A DNA stretch of 64,000 nucleotides, taken from Methylovorus glucosotrophus. GTDB taxonomy: Bacteria > Pseudomonadota > Gammaproteobacteria > Burkholderiales > Methylophilaceae. The notes under the pieces were generated by a model. The model worked only from the letters and a program-made list of their open reading frames with translations, did not search any database and was not told the origin of the DNA. Shown here piece by piece: positions 57,010 to 64,000 of this stretch. The stretch covers positions 992,001-1,056,000 of the forward strand of contig NZ_VMSE01000001.1 of the NCBI RefSeq assembly GCF_009858335.1, read 5' to 3'. The position numbers and the translations under genes were made by a program. Numbering within the stretch: position 1 is the stretch's first letter; every line of letters begins with the position of its first letter.

Positions 57010-58164
57010 GTGAAGATTTTATTTATTTCCGATGTGTATTTTCCCCGTATCAATGGGGTGTCGACGTCCATCCGGACTTTTGTCGGGCAGTTGCAGGAAC
57101 TGGGCCATGAGGTGCATCTGATCGCCCCGGATTATGGCGTGCAAACGGAAGATGAGCATTGGATACGCCGTATCCCCGCGCGTACCATTTATTTTGATCC
57201 GGAAGACCGTCTGATGAAATATGGCGCTGCGCTGGACAAGCTGATGGAACTGCGCGCCGAGAATTACGACCTCATCCATATCCACACGCCATTTGTGGCC
57301 CACTACCTGGGGCTGAAGCTGGGGCGTTTGCTGGATGTGCCTTGCGTGGAAACCTACCACACCTTTTTTGAAGATTATCTGCATCACTATCTGCCATGGA
57401 TACCCAAGGCCATGGCAAAAGGGCTGGCGCGCATGGTGTCGCGACAGCAGTGCAATGCGGTGCAGGCCATTGTGGCGCCTTCGCGGCCCATGCTGGATGT
57501 ACTGCGCCAATATGGCATCAATAGCACGGCCGAGGTGATACCCACCGGTTTGCAACCCCATAGTTTTGCGGATGCCGATGGCGCAGCCTTTCGCAATAAA
57601 TATGGCATCGCCCAGGGCCGTCCGGTCGCGCTGTTTGTGGGGCGTGTGGCCTTTGAGAAAAATATTGCCTTTCTGGTCCGCATGCTCACGCATCTGCGTC
57701 AGCAACAGCCCGATGCCTTGCTGGTGATTGCCGGAGAAGGCCCGGCAGAGGATAGCTTGCATGCCATGAGCAAACAGCTGGGCCTGCAGGACAATATCCA
57801 GTTCATCGGCTATCTGGATCGCGAGAAAGAACTCAATGCGTGTTATCGGGCGGCGGATGTCTTTGTGTTTTCATCCAAAACCGAAACCCAGGGCCTGGTG
57901 CTGCTGGAAGCCATGGCACAAGGCACGCCGGTGGTCGCATTGGCGGAGCTGGGTACCAAATCCATCCTGATCGAAGGCGAGGGCGCCTTGATTGCGCCGG
58001 AAGATGAACAGGTGTTTGCCGAGAAAGTACGCTGCCTGTTCAGTGACGAGGTCAAGCGCAAGCGCCTCGGCGAGTCCGCCCGGCAATATGCGGCCAAACG
58101 CTGGACATCGCGCACCCAGGCCGAACGCATGCTCCAGTTTTACGAGCAGCTGATTTCGGCCTGA
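57010..58164 (+). CDS. GT4 family glycosyltransferase (MgtA/diacylglycerol glycosyltransferase-like)
   Basis: About 384 aa from GTG 57010 after GAGAGG. N-terminus ILFISDVYFPRINGVSTS is typical of the GT4 group including GDP-mannose-dependent MgtA and diacylglycerol glucosyltransferases; HIHTPFVAHYLGL and ETYHTFFEDYLHHYLPW follow; donor half has ALFVGRVAFEKNIAFLVRML and the EX7E segment SKTETQGLVLLEAMAQG. Likely transfers a sugar to a lipid anchor. Solitary gene, away from the LPS clusters, 866 bases downstream of dgkA, which could be meaningful if it uses diacylglycerol. Confidence 0.9.
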   Translation: MKILFISDVYFPRINGVSTSIRTFVGQLQELGHEVHLIAPDYGVQTEDEHWIRRIPARTIYFDPEDRLMKYGAALDKLMELRAENYDLIHIHTPFVAHYLGLKLGRLLDVPCVETYHTFFEDYLHHYLPWIPKAMAKGLARMVSRQQCNAVQAIVAPSRPMLDVLRQYGINSTAEVIPTGLQPHSFADADGAAFRNKYGIAQGRPVALFVGRVAFEKNIAFLVRMLTHLRQQQPDALLVIAGEGPAEDSLHAMSKQLGLQDNIQFIGYLDREKELNACYRAADVFVFSSKTETQGLVLLEAMAQGTPVVALAELGTKSILIEGEGALIAPEDEQVFAEKVRCLFSDEVKRKRLGESARQYAAKRWTSRTQAERMLQFYEQLISA

Positions 58165-58223
58165 GACTGGAAGCTTGCCTATAACGGCTGGGGCGGCGCT
58201 GATGACCCTCATGCAAAAATAGA

Positions 58224-58253
58224 TTGATCGCCAACCCTTAAGCTTGCTCTAAT
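58224..58253 (+). promoter_or_regulatory. Putative sigma-70 promoter of dadA
   Basis: TTGATC (58224-58229), 18-base spacer, TCTAAT (58248-58253), 30 bases before the ATG. Moderate match. Confidence 0.45.
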
Positions 58254-58282
58254 CAGGGTGAGGATTACACAGGGGTTAGGCT

Positions 58283-59536
58283 ATGCATGTTGTTGTCATT
58301 GGCGGTGGCGTCATCGGTGTAACGACAGCCTATTATCTGGCGCAGGCCGGGCATCAGGTCACGCTGCTTGAGCGTGAAGCGGGCCCCGCCTTGCAAACCA
58401 GTTTTGCCAATGCGGGTCAGGTTTCGCCTGGCTACGCTTCGCCGTGGGCGGCTCCCGGCGTTCCACTCAAAGCCTTGAAGTGGATGTTTATGCGGCATGC
58501 TCCCCTTGCACTTAAACCTGATGGCTCACTGGCGCAGATCCAATGGCTGTGGCAACTCTGGCGCAACTGCGATGCCCGCCATTACCAGCAGAACAAAGAG
58601 CGCATGGTGCGGCTGGCGGAATATAGCCGCGATTGCCTCGATGCCTTGCGCCGCGATACCGGGATTGAATATGAAGGCCGCCAGCTCGGCACCTTGCAGG
58701 TGTTTCGTACCCAGCAGCAGCTGGATGCCGCTGGCCGCGATATCGCCGTGCTGCATGAGGCTGGCGTGCCATTCCAGCTCTTATCCAATGCCGAACTTGC
58801 CAGTGTTGAACCTGCGCTGCAACATGCCAGCCGCTTAACCGGCGGCTTGCGCTTGCCGCACGATGAAACCGGCGATTGTTACCTGTTTACCACCCGCCTT
58901 GCCGCCATGGCAGAGTCGCTGGGGGTGAAGTTTGAATACGGCTCCACAGTCCGCGCCATTGAGGTAGAAGGTGGGCGCTTTGCCAGCGTGCATACCCATC
59001 GGGGGCGGATCAGCTCGGATGCCTGCGTGCTCGCTGCCGGTGTTTACAGTGCAGATCTGCTGAAGGGCATCGCCAGGATTCCGGTATATCCGGTGAAAGG
59101 GTATTCGCTGACACTGCCCATTCTGGATGCCAGCCTTGCCCCGCAGTCCACCATTCTGGACGAAACCTACAAGATTGCACTGACGCGCTTTGACCAGCGC
59201 ATACGCGTCGGTGGCACGGCAGAAGTGGTCGGTTACGATACACGCTTGCGCGCACGCCGCCGCGCCACGCTGGAAATGGTGGTGCAGGATTTATTCCCCG
59301 GCGCGGGCGATACCGCCCAGGCGAGCTTCTGGGCCGGTTTGCGCCCCATGACGCCGGACGGCACGCCACTAGTGGGTGCAACGCATATCCCCAACCTCTT
59401 TCTCAATACCGGCCATGGCACTTTGGGCTGGACCATGGCTTGCGGTTCAGCAAAGTTGCTGACGCACCTCGTTTCCGGGCAGGCGACGGATATACGCCAT
59501 GACGACCTGTCGCTAATGCGCTACCAGCAGCCCTGA
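58283..59536 (+). CDS. dadA: D-amino acid dehydrogenase
   Basis: 417 aa FAD-dependent oxidoreductase that oxidises D-alanine and other D-amino acids to 2-oxo acids at the membrane. FAD motif [20 protein letters not shown], family signature [19 protein letters not shown], and C-terminal [19 protein letters not shown]. Normal length. No alanine racemase gene (dadX) beside it; followed by a terminator. Confidence 0.96.
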   Translation: MHVVVIGGGVIGVTTAYYLAQAGHQVTLLEREAGPALQTSFANAGQVSPGYASPWAAPGVPLKALKWMFMRHAPLALKPDGSLAQIQWLWQLWRNCDARHYQQNKERMVRLAEYSRDCLDALRRDTGIEYEGRQLGTLQVFRTQQQLDAAGRDIAVLHEAGVPFQLLSNAELASVEPALQHASRLTGGLRLPHDETGDCYLFTTRLAAMAESLGVKFEYGSTVRAIEVEGGRFASVHTHRGRISSDACVLAAGVYSADLLKGIARIPVYPVKGYSLTLPILDASLAPQSTILDETYKIALTRFDQRIRVGGTAEVVGYDTRLRARRRATLEMVVQDLFPGAGDTAQASFWAGLRPMTPDGTPLVGATHIPNLFLNTGHGTLGWTMACGSAKLLTHLVSGQATDIRHDDLSLMRYQQP

Positions 59537-59552
59537 GCCTGTGAGCGCCCAT

Positions 59553-59583
59553 GAAAAAGCCCGGGATTACCCCGGGCTTTTTC
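59553..59583. terminator. Bidirectional intrinsic terminator between dadA and pstB
   Basis: Perfect 13-bp stem GAAAAAGCCCGGG (59553-59565) / CCCGGGCTTTTTC (59571-59583), five-base loop, with T-runs read either way. Located between convergent dadA and pstB. Confidence 0.92.
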
Positions 59584-59625
59584 ACTGCAAGAGTGGCCTG
59601 TTTGGCAGGCCACCAGGTGATGGCA

Positions 59626-60405
59626 TTAACCGAACTTGCCGGTAATGTAGTCTTCTGTTTCCTTGCGGGTAGGGCGGGTGAAGATCATGTCGGTATCGCC
59701 GTACTCGATCAACTCACCCAGGTACATATAAGCGGTGTAGTCAGACACACGGGCGGCTTGCTGCATGTTGTGTGTTACCACCAGAATCGTCAGCTTGTTG
59801 CGCAGCTCGGACATCAGTTCTTCAATGTTGGCCGTCGCAATCGGGTCAAGCGCCGATGTTGGCTCGTCAAACAGCATGATTTCAGGATCAGTTGCCAGGG
59901 CGCGAGCAATGCACAGACGCTGTTGCTGACCACCAGACAGGTTGAATGCCAGATCGTGCAGGCGGTTCTTCACTTCGTCCCACAGGGCGGCACCTTTCAG
60001 TGCTTCTTCTACCTTGTCATCCACCACGCGCTTGTTGTTTTCACCGCGTACACGCAGGCCGTAAGCCACGTTTTCGTAGATGGACTTGGGGAAGGGGTTA
60101 GGCTTCTGGAACACCATGCTGATGCGCATGCGCACTTCAATCGGGTCTACGCCATTGGCCAGTACATTGGTGTTGTCCGGATGCATGATGATCTGGCCGT
60201 CATAACGGTTGCCAGGGTAAAGATCATGCATGCGGTTGAAGCAGCGCAGGAATGTCGATTTGCCACAGCCGGATGGGCCGATCAGGGCCGTGATCTTCTT
60301 CTCATACAGCGGCATGGTGATGCCCTTGAGCGCCTTGTGACCACCGTTGTAGTAGAAATTCAGATCGCGCGATTCAGCTTTAATCGGAGTTGAGGTTGTC
60401 ACCAT
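59626..60405 (-). CDS. pstB: Phosphate ABC transporter ATPase PstB
   Basis: 259 aa. Walker [16 protein letters not shown] signature [16 protein letters not shown], Walker [16 protein letters not shown] and the H-loop [15 protein letters not shown]. Energises phosphate uptake through PstA/PstC. Last gene of the leftward pstSCAB set; the phoU gene that often follows is absent here. Confidence 0.98.
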   Translation of the reverse strand: MVTTSTPIKAESRDLNFYYNGGHKALKGITMPLYEKKITALIGPSGCGKSTFLRCFNRMHDLYPGNRYDGQIIMHPDNTNVLANGVDPIEVRMRISMVFQKPNPFPKSIYENVAYGLRVRGENNKRVVDDKVEEALKGAALWDEVKNRLHDLAFNLSGGQQQRLCIARALATDPEIMLFDEPTSALDPIATANIEELMSELRNKLTILVVTHNMQQAARVSDYTAYMYLGELIEYGDTDMIFTRPTRKETEDYITGKFG

Positions 60406-60465
60406 TTGATTAGTTTCCTGATTCTTAAATTAGTCTGTTCAGCCAGTAAGCGGGGAATGTCCCGA

Positions 60466-61404
60466 TTACCACTTGATATTCTTGCGGATGCGGTAACGCA
60501 GCCAGATTGCAGTGCCATTCATCAGCAGGGTAACCACGATGATGAGCGCGCCGGTGGCCGCTGCATTCATGTGGAATGCATGGTCAGGGCGGGACAGCCA
60601 GTTGAACATCTGGATCGGCATCACGGTAAAGCCCGAGCTCAGCCACTCAAAATTGAGGAAGGGCGGCGTATCCGTAATCGGTGATGGGGGCAGGAAGGCA
60701 ATAAACGTCAGTGCACCAATCGTAATCAGAGGCGCTGTTTCACCCAGTGCGCGTGCCATGCCGATAATCACGCCGGTCAGGATGCCGCCGAAGGAGTAGT
60801 GCAGCACATGATGCAGCACAACTTGCCATTTGGTGGCGCCTACGGCGTAGGCAGCTTCGCGAATCGCAACAGGAATGCCACGCACGGCCTCACGGGTTGC
60901 CACAATCACGACTGGCAGGATCAGCAGACCCAATGTCAGGCCAGCGGTCAGTATGCTTTGCCCCAGGTCGAGGATGTAAACAAACAGACCCAGTGCCAGC
61001 AAGCCATACACAATCGAAGGCACACCGGCCAGGTTGGTCACGTTGATTTCGATCAGGTCAGAGAACCAGTTCTTGGGTGCATATTCTTCCAGATAGAGAC
61101 CTGCTGCCACACCCATCGGCACGGCGGAAAGAAAGGTCACGATCATCACCAGCAGCGAACCTATCCAAGCCGACAACAGGCCGGCATGGGCTGCGCGGCG
61201 TGAAGGGTATTCGGAGAGGAACTCAAACGTGAAGCGTGGGTAACCATCCATCACCAGGTCGACAAACAACGTCAACAGGGTGAGGAGGCCGATCATCAGC
61301 GCGATCAGGCCGATAATCGAGAATACGTAGTCATTGAATTTGTGCCGGCGAATCATCGCCCGCACTTCTTCCAGATTGTCCAGTACGGATGCTTGGTTAC
61401 TCAT
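60466..61404 (-). CDS. pstA: Phosphate ABC transporter permease PstA
   Basis: 312 aa with six helices. Permease signature EAAYAVGATKWQVVLHHVLH with the GMARALGETAPLI loop. Two bases from pstC, so co-translated. The gap to pstB (60 bases) has no terminator. Confidence 0.96.
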   Translation of the reverse strand: MSNQASVLDNLEEVRAMIRRHKFNDYVFSIIGLIALMIGLLTLLTLFVDLVMDGYPRFTFEFLSEYPSRRAAHAGLLSAWIGSLLVMIVTFLSAVPMGVAAGLYLEEYAPKNWFSDLIEINVTNLAGVPSIVYGLLALGLFVYILDLGQSILTAGLTLGLLILPVVIVATREAVRGIPVAIREAAYAVGATKWQVVLHHVLHYSFGGILTGVIIGMARALGETAPLITIGALTFIAFLPPSPITDTPPFLNFEWLSSGFTVMPIQMFNWLSRPDHAFHMNAAATGALIIVVTLLMNGTAIWLRYRIRKNIKW

Positions 61405-61407
61405 GGC

Positions 61408-62355
61408 TTAATAAGTCTCTCTGAATTTCTTGCGGGTAAGGTGGCCCAGAATATTGAAGATCAGGGTCATTAACATCAGCACCAGACCCGCAGCAAAAAT
61501 ACTCTGGTAACCAATGCTGCCGTGGGGCAAATCGCCCATGGCAACCTGCACGATGTAAGCCGTGATGGTAGATGCACTTTCCATCGGGTTAAAGGTGAGG
61601 TTAGGTTGCTGGCCAGCCGCAAGTGCTACCACCATCGTCTCACCCACCGCACGGGAAATACCCAGAATGTAAGCGGCGATAATGCCGGAAATCGCAGCCG
61701 GTGTTACCACACGAATGGCAGTCTGAAAGCGCGTGGCGCCCATGGCGTACGAACCTTCACGCATGCTCATTGGCACTGCGCGCATGGCATCTTCAGCGAC
61801 CGAGCTGATATAAGGCACGATCATGATGCCCATCACGATACCTGGGCCCAACATATTAAAGCCAGGCAGGCCGGGGATGAATTTTTGCAGCAATGGTGTC
61901 ACGAACAGCAGCGCAAAGTAGCCAAATACCACGGTTGGCACGCCAACCAGCAGTTCCAGGATAGGTTTGACGGTTTCGCGTGTCTTGTGCGAAGCAAACT
62001 CGGACAGGTAAATGGCGCCAACAGTGCCAATCGGAATCGCCACCAGCAAGGCAATGGCCGAGGTGGTGAGCGTGCCGGAAACCAGAGGCAGAATGCCGTA
62101 GTGCGCATCTTCAAACAGTGGCGTCCATTGCGTATCCGTCAGGAAGTCAATAATGGAAACATGTTCAAAAAAGCTTAAGGATTCGTAAAGCAGAATGGCG
62201 ACAATTGCCATGGTAGTTGCTACTGCCGACATGGCAGCCAGCATAAGAAGGAATTCAATCACGCGTTCAACAAAATGTCTGCGGACGTTTTTTGCCAAAC
62301 GTGCACTGATTTTCAGTTCAGTCTGATTTGGTAGCACTTGAGTAGCCGTGTTCAC
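61408..62355 (-). CDS. pstC: Phosphate ABC transporter permease PstC
   Basis: About 315 aa from GTG 62355 (VNTATQVLPNQTE); the longer frame to 62442 would run through a large hairpin and is rejected. Six membrane helices; permease signature EGSYAMGATRFQTAIRVVTP and ISRAVGETMVVALAAG. Forms the channel with PstA. Confidence 0.94.
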   Translation of the reverse strand: MNTATQVLPNQTELKISARLAKNVRRHFVERVIEFLLMLAAMSAVATTMAIVAILLYESLSFFEHVSIIDFLTDTQWTPLFEDAHYGILPLVSGTLTTSAIALLVAIPIGTVGAIYLSEFASHKTRETVKPILELLVGVPTVVFGYFALLFVTPLLQKFIPGLPGFNMLGPGIVMGIMIVPYISSVAEDAMRAVPMSMREGSYAMGATRFQTAIRVVTPAAISGIIAAYILGISRAVGETMVVALAAGQQPNLTFNPMESASTITAYIVQVAMGDLPHGSIGYQSIFAAGLVLMLMTLIFNILGHLTRKKFRETY

Positions 62356-62397
62356 TTGATTTAGACCCGTGCATTGTAACGGAATTGAAGGGAGGGA

Positions 62398-62436
62398 TGC
62401 GACATCGGGCAGGCAATAATGCCGCCCGATGTCGCA
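62398..62436 (-). repeat. Long hairpin between pstS and pstC
   Basis: A perfect 13-bp inverted repeat, TGCGACATCGGGC (62398-62410) / complement (62424-62436), with an inner GGC/GCC pair and AATAAT loop. It begins six bases after the pstS stop. No U-run follows. Expected to protect the pstS message or cause partial termination, giving more binding protein than permease. Confidence 0.8.
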
Positions 62437-62441
62437 AGCCA

Positions 62442-63446
62442 TTACTTGATGCGGCTCAGCAGTTCAGGAATCTTCACGCCCACTTCTGGCACACCACCAA
62501 AGCCAGTACCCGGCTTCAGAGACTTCCAGTGTTCAACCACGGCAGCGTATTCGCTGGCTGGCAGGGGAACGTACTTCACTTCCTTGGTCAGGGCAGCAGC
62601 ATTGGCCAGGTAGAAGTTGATGAACTCTTTGACTTCAGGCTTGAAAGCGCCAGCCGTTGCGTTCACATAGATGAACAGCGGGCGGGACAGTGGCTGGTAA
62701 GTGCCATTCATCACCGTTTCAGGAGATGGGCTCACAGCTGGAGCGCCAGTCTTGGCAACGATAGGCACAGCGCGCAGTTTGTCGCGGTTTTCGTCAAAGT
62801 AAGCATAACCAAAGTAACCCAGGCCGCCGATGTCGCTGGATACACCTTGTACCAGAACGTTGTCATCTTCAGAGGCAGTAAAGTCACCACGGCTGGACTT
62901 GGCCTTGCCAACCACAGCTTCGGTAAAGTAGTCGAATGTACCCGAGTCAGCACCTGGGCCGAACAGCTTCAGCGGCTTGTCTGGCCAAGTGGCATTCACT
63001 TGCTTCCAGGTCTTGACGCTGCCTTGTGCAGCAGGTGCCCACATCTTGTTCAGCTCTTCCACGGTAATGCTTTTGATCCAGTCATTCTTTGGATTCACAA
63101 CCACGGTCAATGCGTCATATGCCACAGGCAGTTCGATGTATTGAATGCCAGCTTCCTTACAGGCGTCCATTTCCTTCTTCAGGATAGGGCGGGAAGCTTC
63201 GGAAATATCAGTCTCACCACGGCAGAACTTCTTGAAACCGCCGCCAGTACCGGAAATACCCACGGTAACCTTGATGGCGCCTTTTTTAGCTTTCTGGAAT
63301 TCTTCAGCGACCGCTTCGGTAATCGGATAAACCGTGCTGGAGCCGTCGATCTTGACGATCTTTTCAGCTGCGTGAGCAGTGGGGATAGCGAACAGAGATG
63401 CGACAACAGCCGCCAGACCCATGCTTTGTACAAACTTCGATTGCAT
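62442..63446 (-). CDS. pstS: Periplasmic phosphate-binding protein PstS
   Basis: 334 aa with a clear signal peptide (cleavage after TAHA, residue 26). Mature start [20 protein letters not shown] with the phosphate-binding SST loop, then [20 protein letters not shown] and [13 protein letters not shown], as in the PstS/SphX type. First gene of the leftward pst operon, preceded by a Pho-box candidate about 90 bases upstream. Confidence 0.97.
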   Translation of the reverse strand: MQSKFVQSMGLAAVVASLFAIPTAHAAEKIVKIDGSSTVYPITEAVAEEFQKAKKGAIKVTVGISGTGGGFKKFCRGETDISEASRPILKKEMDACKEAGIQYIELPVAYDALTVVVNPKNDWIKSITVEELNKMWAPAAQGSVKTWKQVNATWPDKPLKLFGPGADSGTFDYFTEAVVGKAKSSRGDFTASEDDNVLVQGVSSDIGGLGYFGYAYFDENRDKLRAVPIVAKTGAPAVSPSPETVMNGTYQPLSRPLFIYVNATAGAFKPEVKEFINFYLANAAALTKEVKYVPLPASEYAAVVEHWKSLKPGTGFGGVPEVGVKIPELLSRIK

Positions 63447-63523
63447 ATAACCTCCATGGTGTGAATAAAATCCGCGCTGCAGACGTCAGCTTCCGAGAGC
63501 GGGGGTACATAACTTGGGAGCAC

Positions 63524-63555
63524 TTTAAAGCCTCTATGTTACAAGTTTGTGACAA
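63524..63555 (-). promoter_or_regulatory. Putative PhoB-dependent promoter of pstS
   Basis: On the leftward strand TTGTCACAAACTTGTAAC (63555-63538) matches 13 of 18 Pho-box positions, two half-sites 11 bases apart; a third GTCAT lies just upstream (63562-63558). TTTAAA (63529-63524), eight bases after the box, is a possible -10. Known pst operons are PhoB-activated under phosphate limitation. Confidence 0.6.
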
Positions 63556-63565
63556 TGATGACGAA

Positions 63566-63606
63566 AGCTAAATTTAGCTGGTGATATTGAACATTTAAAT
63601 CACCAG
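63566..63606. repeat. Two adjacent palindromes between pstS and the cytochrome gene
   Basis: AGCTAAATTTAGCT (63566-63579) is a perfect 14-base palindrome; CTGGTGAT (63578-63585) / ATCACCAG (63599-63606) is a perfect 8-bp dyad with a 13-base spacer. The 334-base gap 63447-63780 is otherwise AT-rich and shows no gene. They may be regulator sites for either flanking gene. Confidence 0.5.
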
Positions 63607-63780
63607 AAAATGCGTAGTTCAGTGGAGACAACTTTTATCATGCGCTTTGGCTTGATAGCCTTTGCCCGAGATTGTTTAAGGGTATTCGAAAATATGAATG
63701 CCATTTTTTAATATTAATCAGGCTTGCGGCAGCTAAAGTCGAGAAGTCTGAAGGCAAGAATCCGTTAACACTCCTAACTC

Positions 63781-64000
63781 ATGGAAATGAAAAGAATGAC
63801 AAAAAAGCTCCCCATGTGCTTATTGATCGCGTCACTTATCCCTTCAGTCGTATATGCAGCTGTCCTGGATGCGACTGAGGATGGCTATATCGAGCTGACT
63901 CCGGCGGCAGGTTACAGGCTGGCTACCGGGGAATGCAGTGAATGTCATGCATCCCCACAATCACTTTGGTATTTCCAGAATGAGATCATTGGTACTCCTG
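63781..64000 (+). CDS. Secreted c-type cytochrome, 3'-truncated by the window
   Basis: An open frame from ATG 63781 to the window end (73 codons seen). A signal peptide (MCLLIASLIPSVVYA, cleavage probably before AVLDATEDG) is followed by a single heme motif CSECH, and the frame continues. ATG 63787 and 63796 are also possible starts. It is a periplasmic or membrane-anchored cytochrome c; methylotrophs hold many, but which one cannot be told from this fragment. Confidence 0.75.
   Translation, partial: MEMKRMTKKLPMCLLIASLIPSVVYAAVLDATEDGYIELTPAAGYRLATGECSECHASPQSLWYFQNEIIGTP

Noticed and set aside
59551..60393. Rightward open frame opposite pstB
   Set aside because: It would start inside the dadA terminator hairpin and is the complement of pstB.
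1..64000. tRNA, rRNA, CRISPR arrays, insertion sequences, prophage or restriction/defence genes
   Set aside because: Looked for along the window; nothing with supporting sequence was found by eye. A tRNAscan or Rfam search could still find a small RNA I missed.

Overview
The window (64 kb, G+C-rich by eye, about 57-60% in most lines I sampled) is a dense, ordinary-looking bacterial chromosome segment, best explained as a betaproteobacterium of the methylotrophic Methylophilaceae type. The basis is inference from gene content: a recN-fur-bamE-dapB / carAB-greA / rlmE-ftsH-folP-glmM housekeeping order common in Betaproteobacteria, an adjacent edd-eda pair (Entner-Doudoroff cleavage, used by many RuMP-cycle methylotrophs), and no mobile elements. 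I saw no rRNA, tRNA, CRISPR array, prophage or insertion sequence.

Layout. 1-2940: the 3' part of an HSL-type hydrolase, then leuA with a leucine-rich leader peptide; the leu promoter is embedded in the terminator hairpin of the hydrolase. 3167-9705: envelope polysaccharide block 1 (bacterial ELM1-like protein, two GT4 and two GT9 glycosyltransferases, an O-antigen ligase-family membrane protein). 9836-13739: grpE-dnaK-dnaJ with sigma-32-like promoters, inserted between two LPS blocks. 13836-21891: LPS core block 2 (waaC, divergent from waaG-waaP-InaA-like kinase-GT2-tandem-kinase protein-carbamoyltransferase), which recalls the Pseudomonas aeruginosa core locus. 22023-24567: edd-eda. 24675-32809: block 3 (HAD phosphatase, Ttg8-like kinase, GT4; then, leftward, hldD-gmhA-hldE-waaF and an AT-rich GT-C-like membrane protein). 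The window therefore carries most ADP-heptose supply genes (gmhB not seen), both inner-core heptosyltransferases, WaaG, five kinase-like domains and a carbamoyltransferase: a near-complete, multi-cluster kit for a phosphorylated and probably carbamoylated LPS core.

33010-53082: housekeeping (hemH, a PilZ protein, hrcA, nadK, recN, fur, bamE, dapB, carAB, greA, yhbY, rlmE, ftsH, folP, glmM, PAP2 phosphatase). 53126-58164: small accessory genes (AraC regulator, a four-helix membrane protein, a zinc phospholipase C-type protein with a full ligand set, dgkA, a secreted barrel-like protein, a GT4). 58283-63446: dadA and the leftward pstSCAB phosphate transporter (no phoU beside it) with a Pho box and a large pstS-pstC intercistronic hairpin. 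63781-64000: start of a secreted c-type cytochrome cut by the window end.

No wholly unknown multi-gene system stands out. The most unusual items are the terminator/promoter/leaderless-leader overlap before leuA, the tandem-kinase plus carbamoyltransferase module in the LPS core cluster, the bacterial ELM1-like gene, and the nested dyads around the edd promoter.
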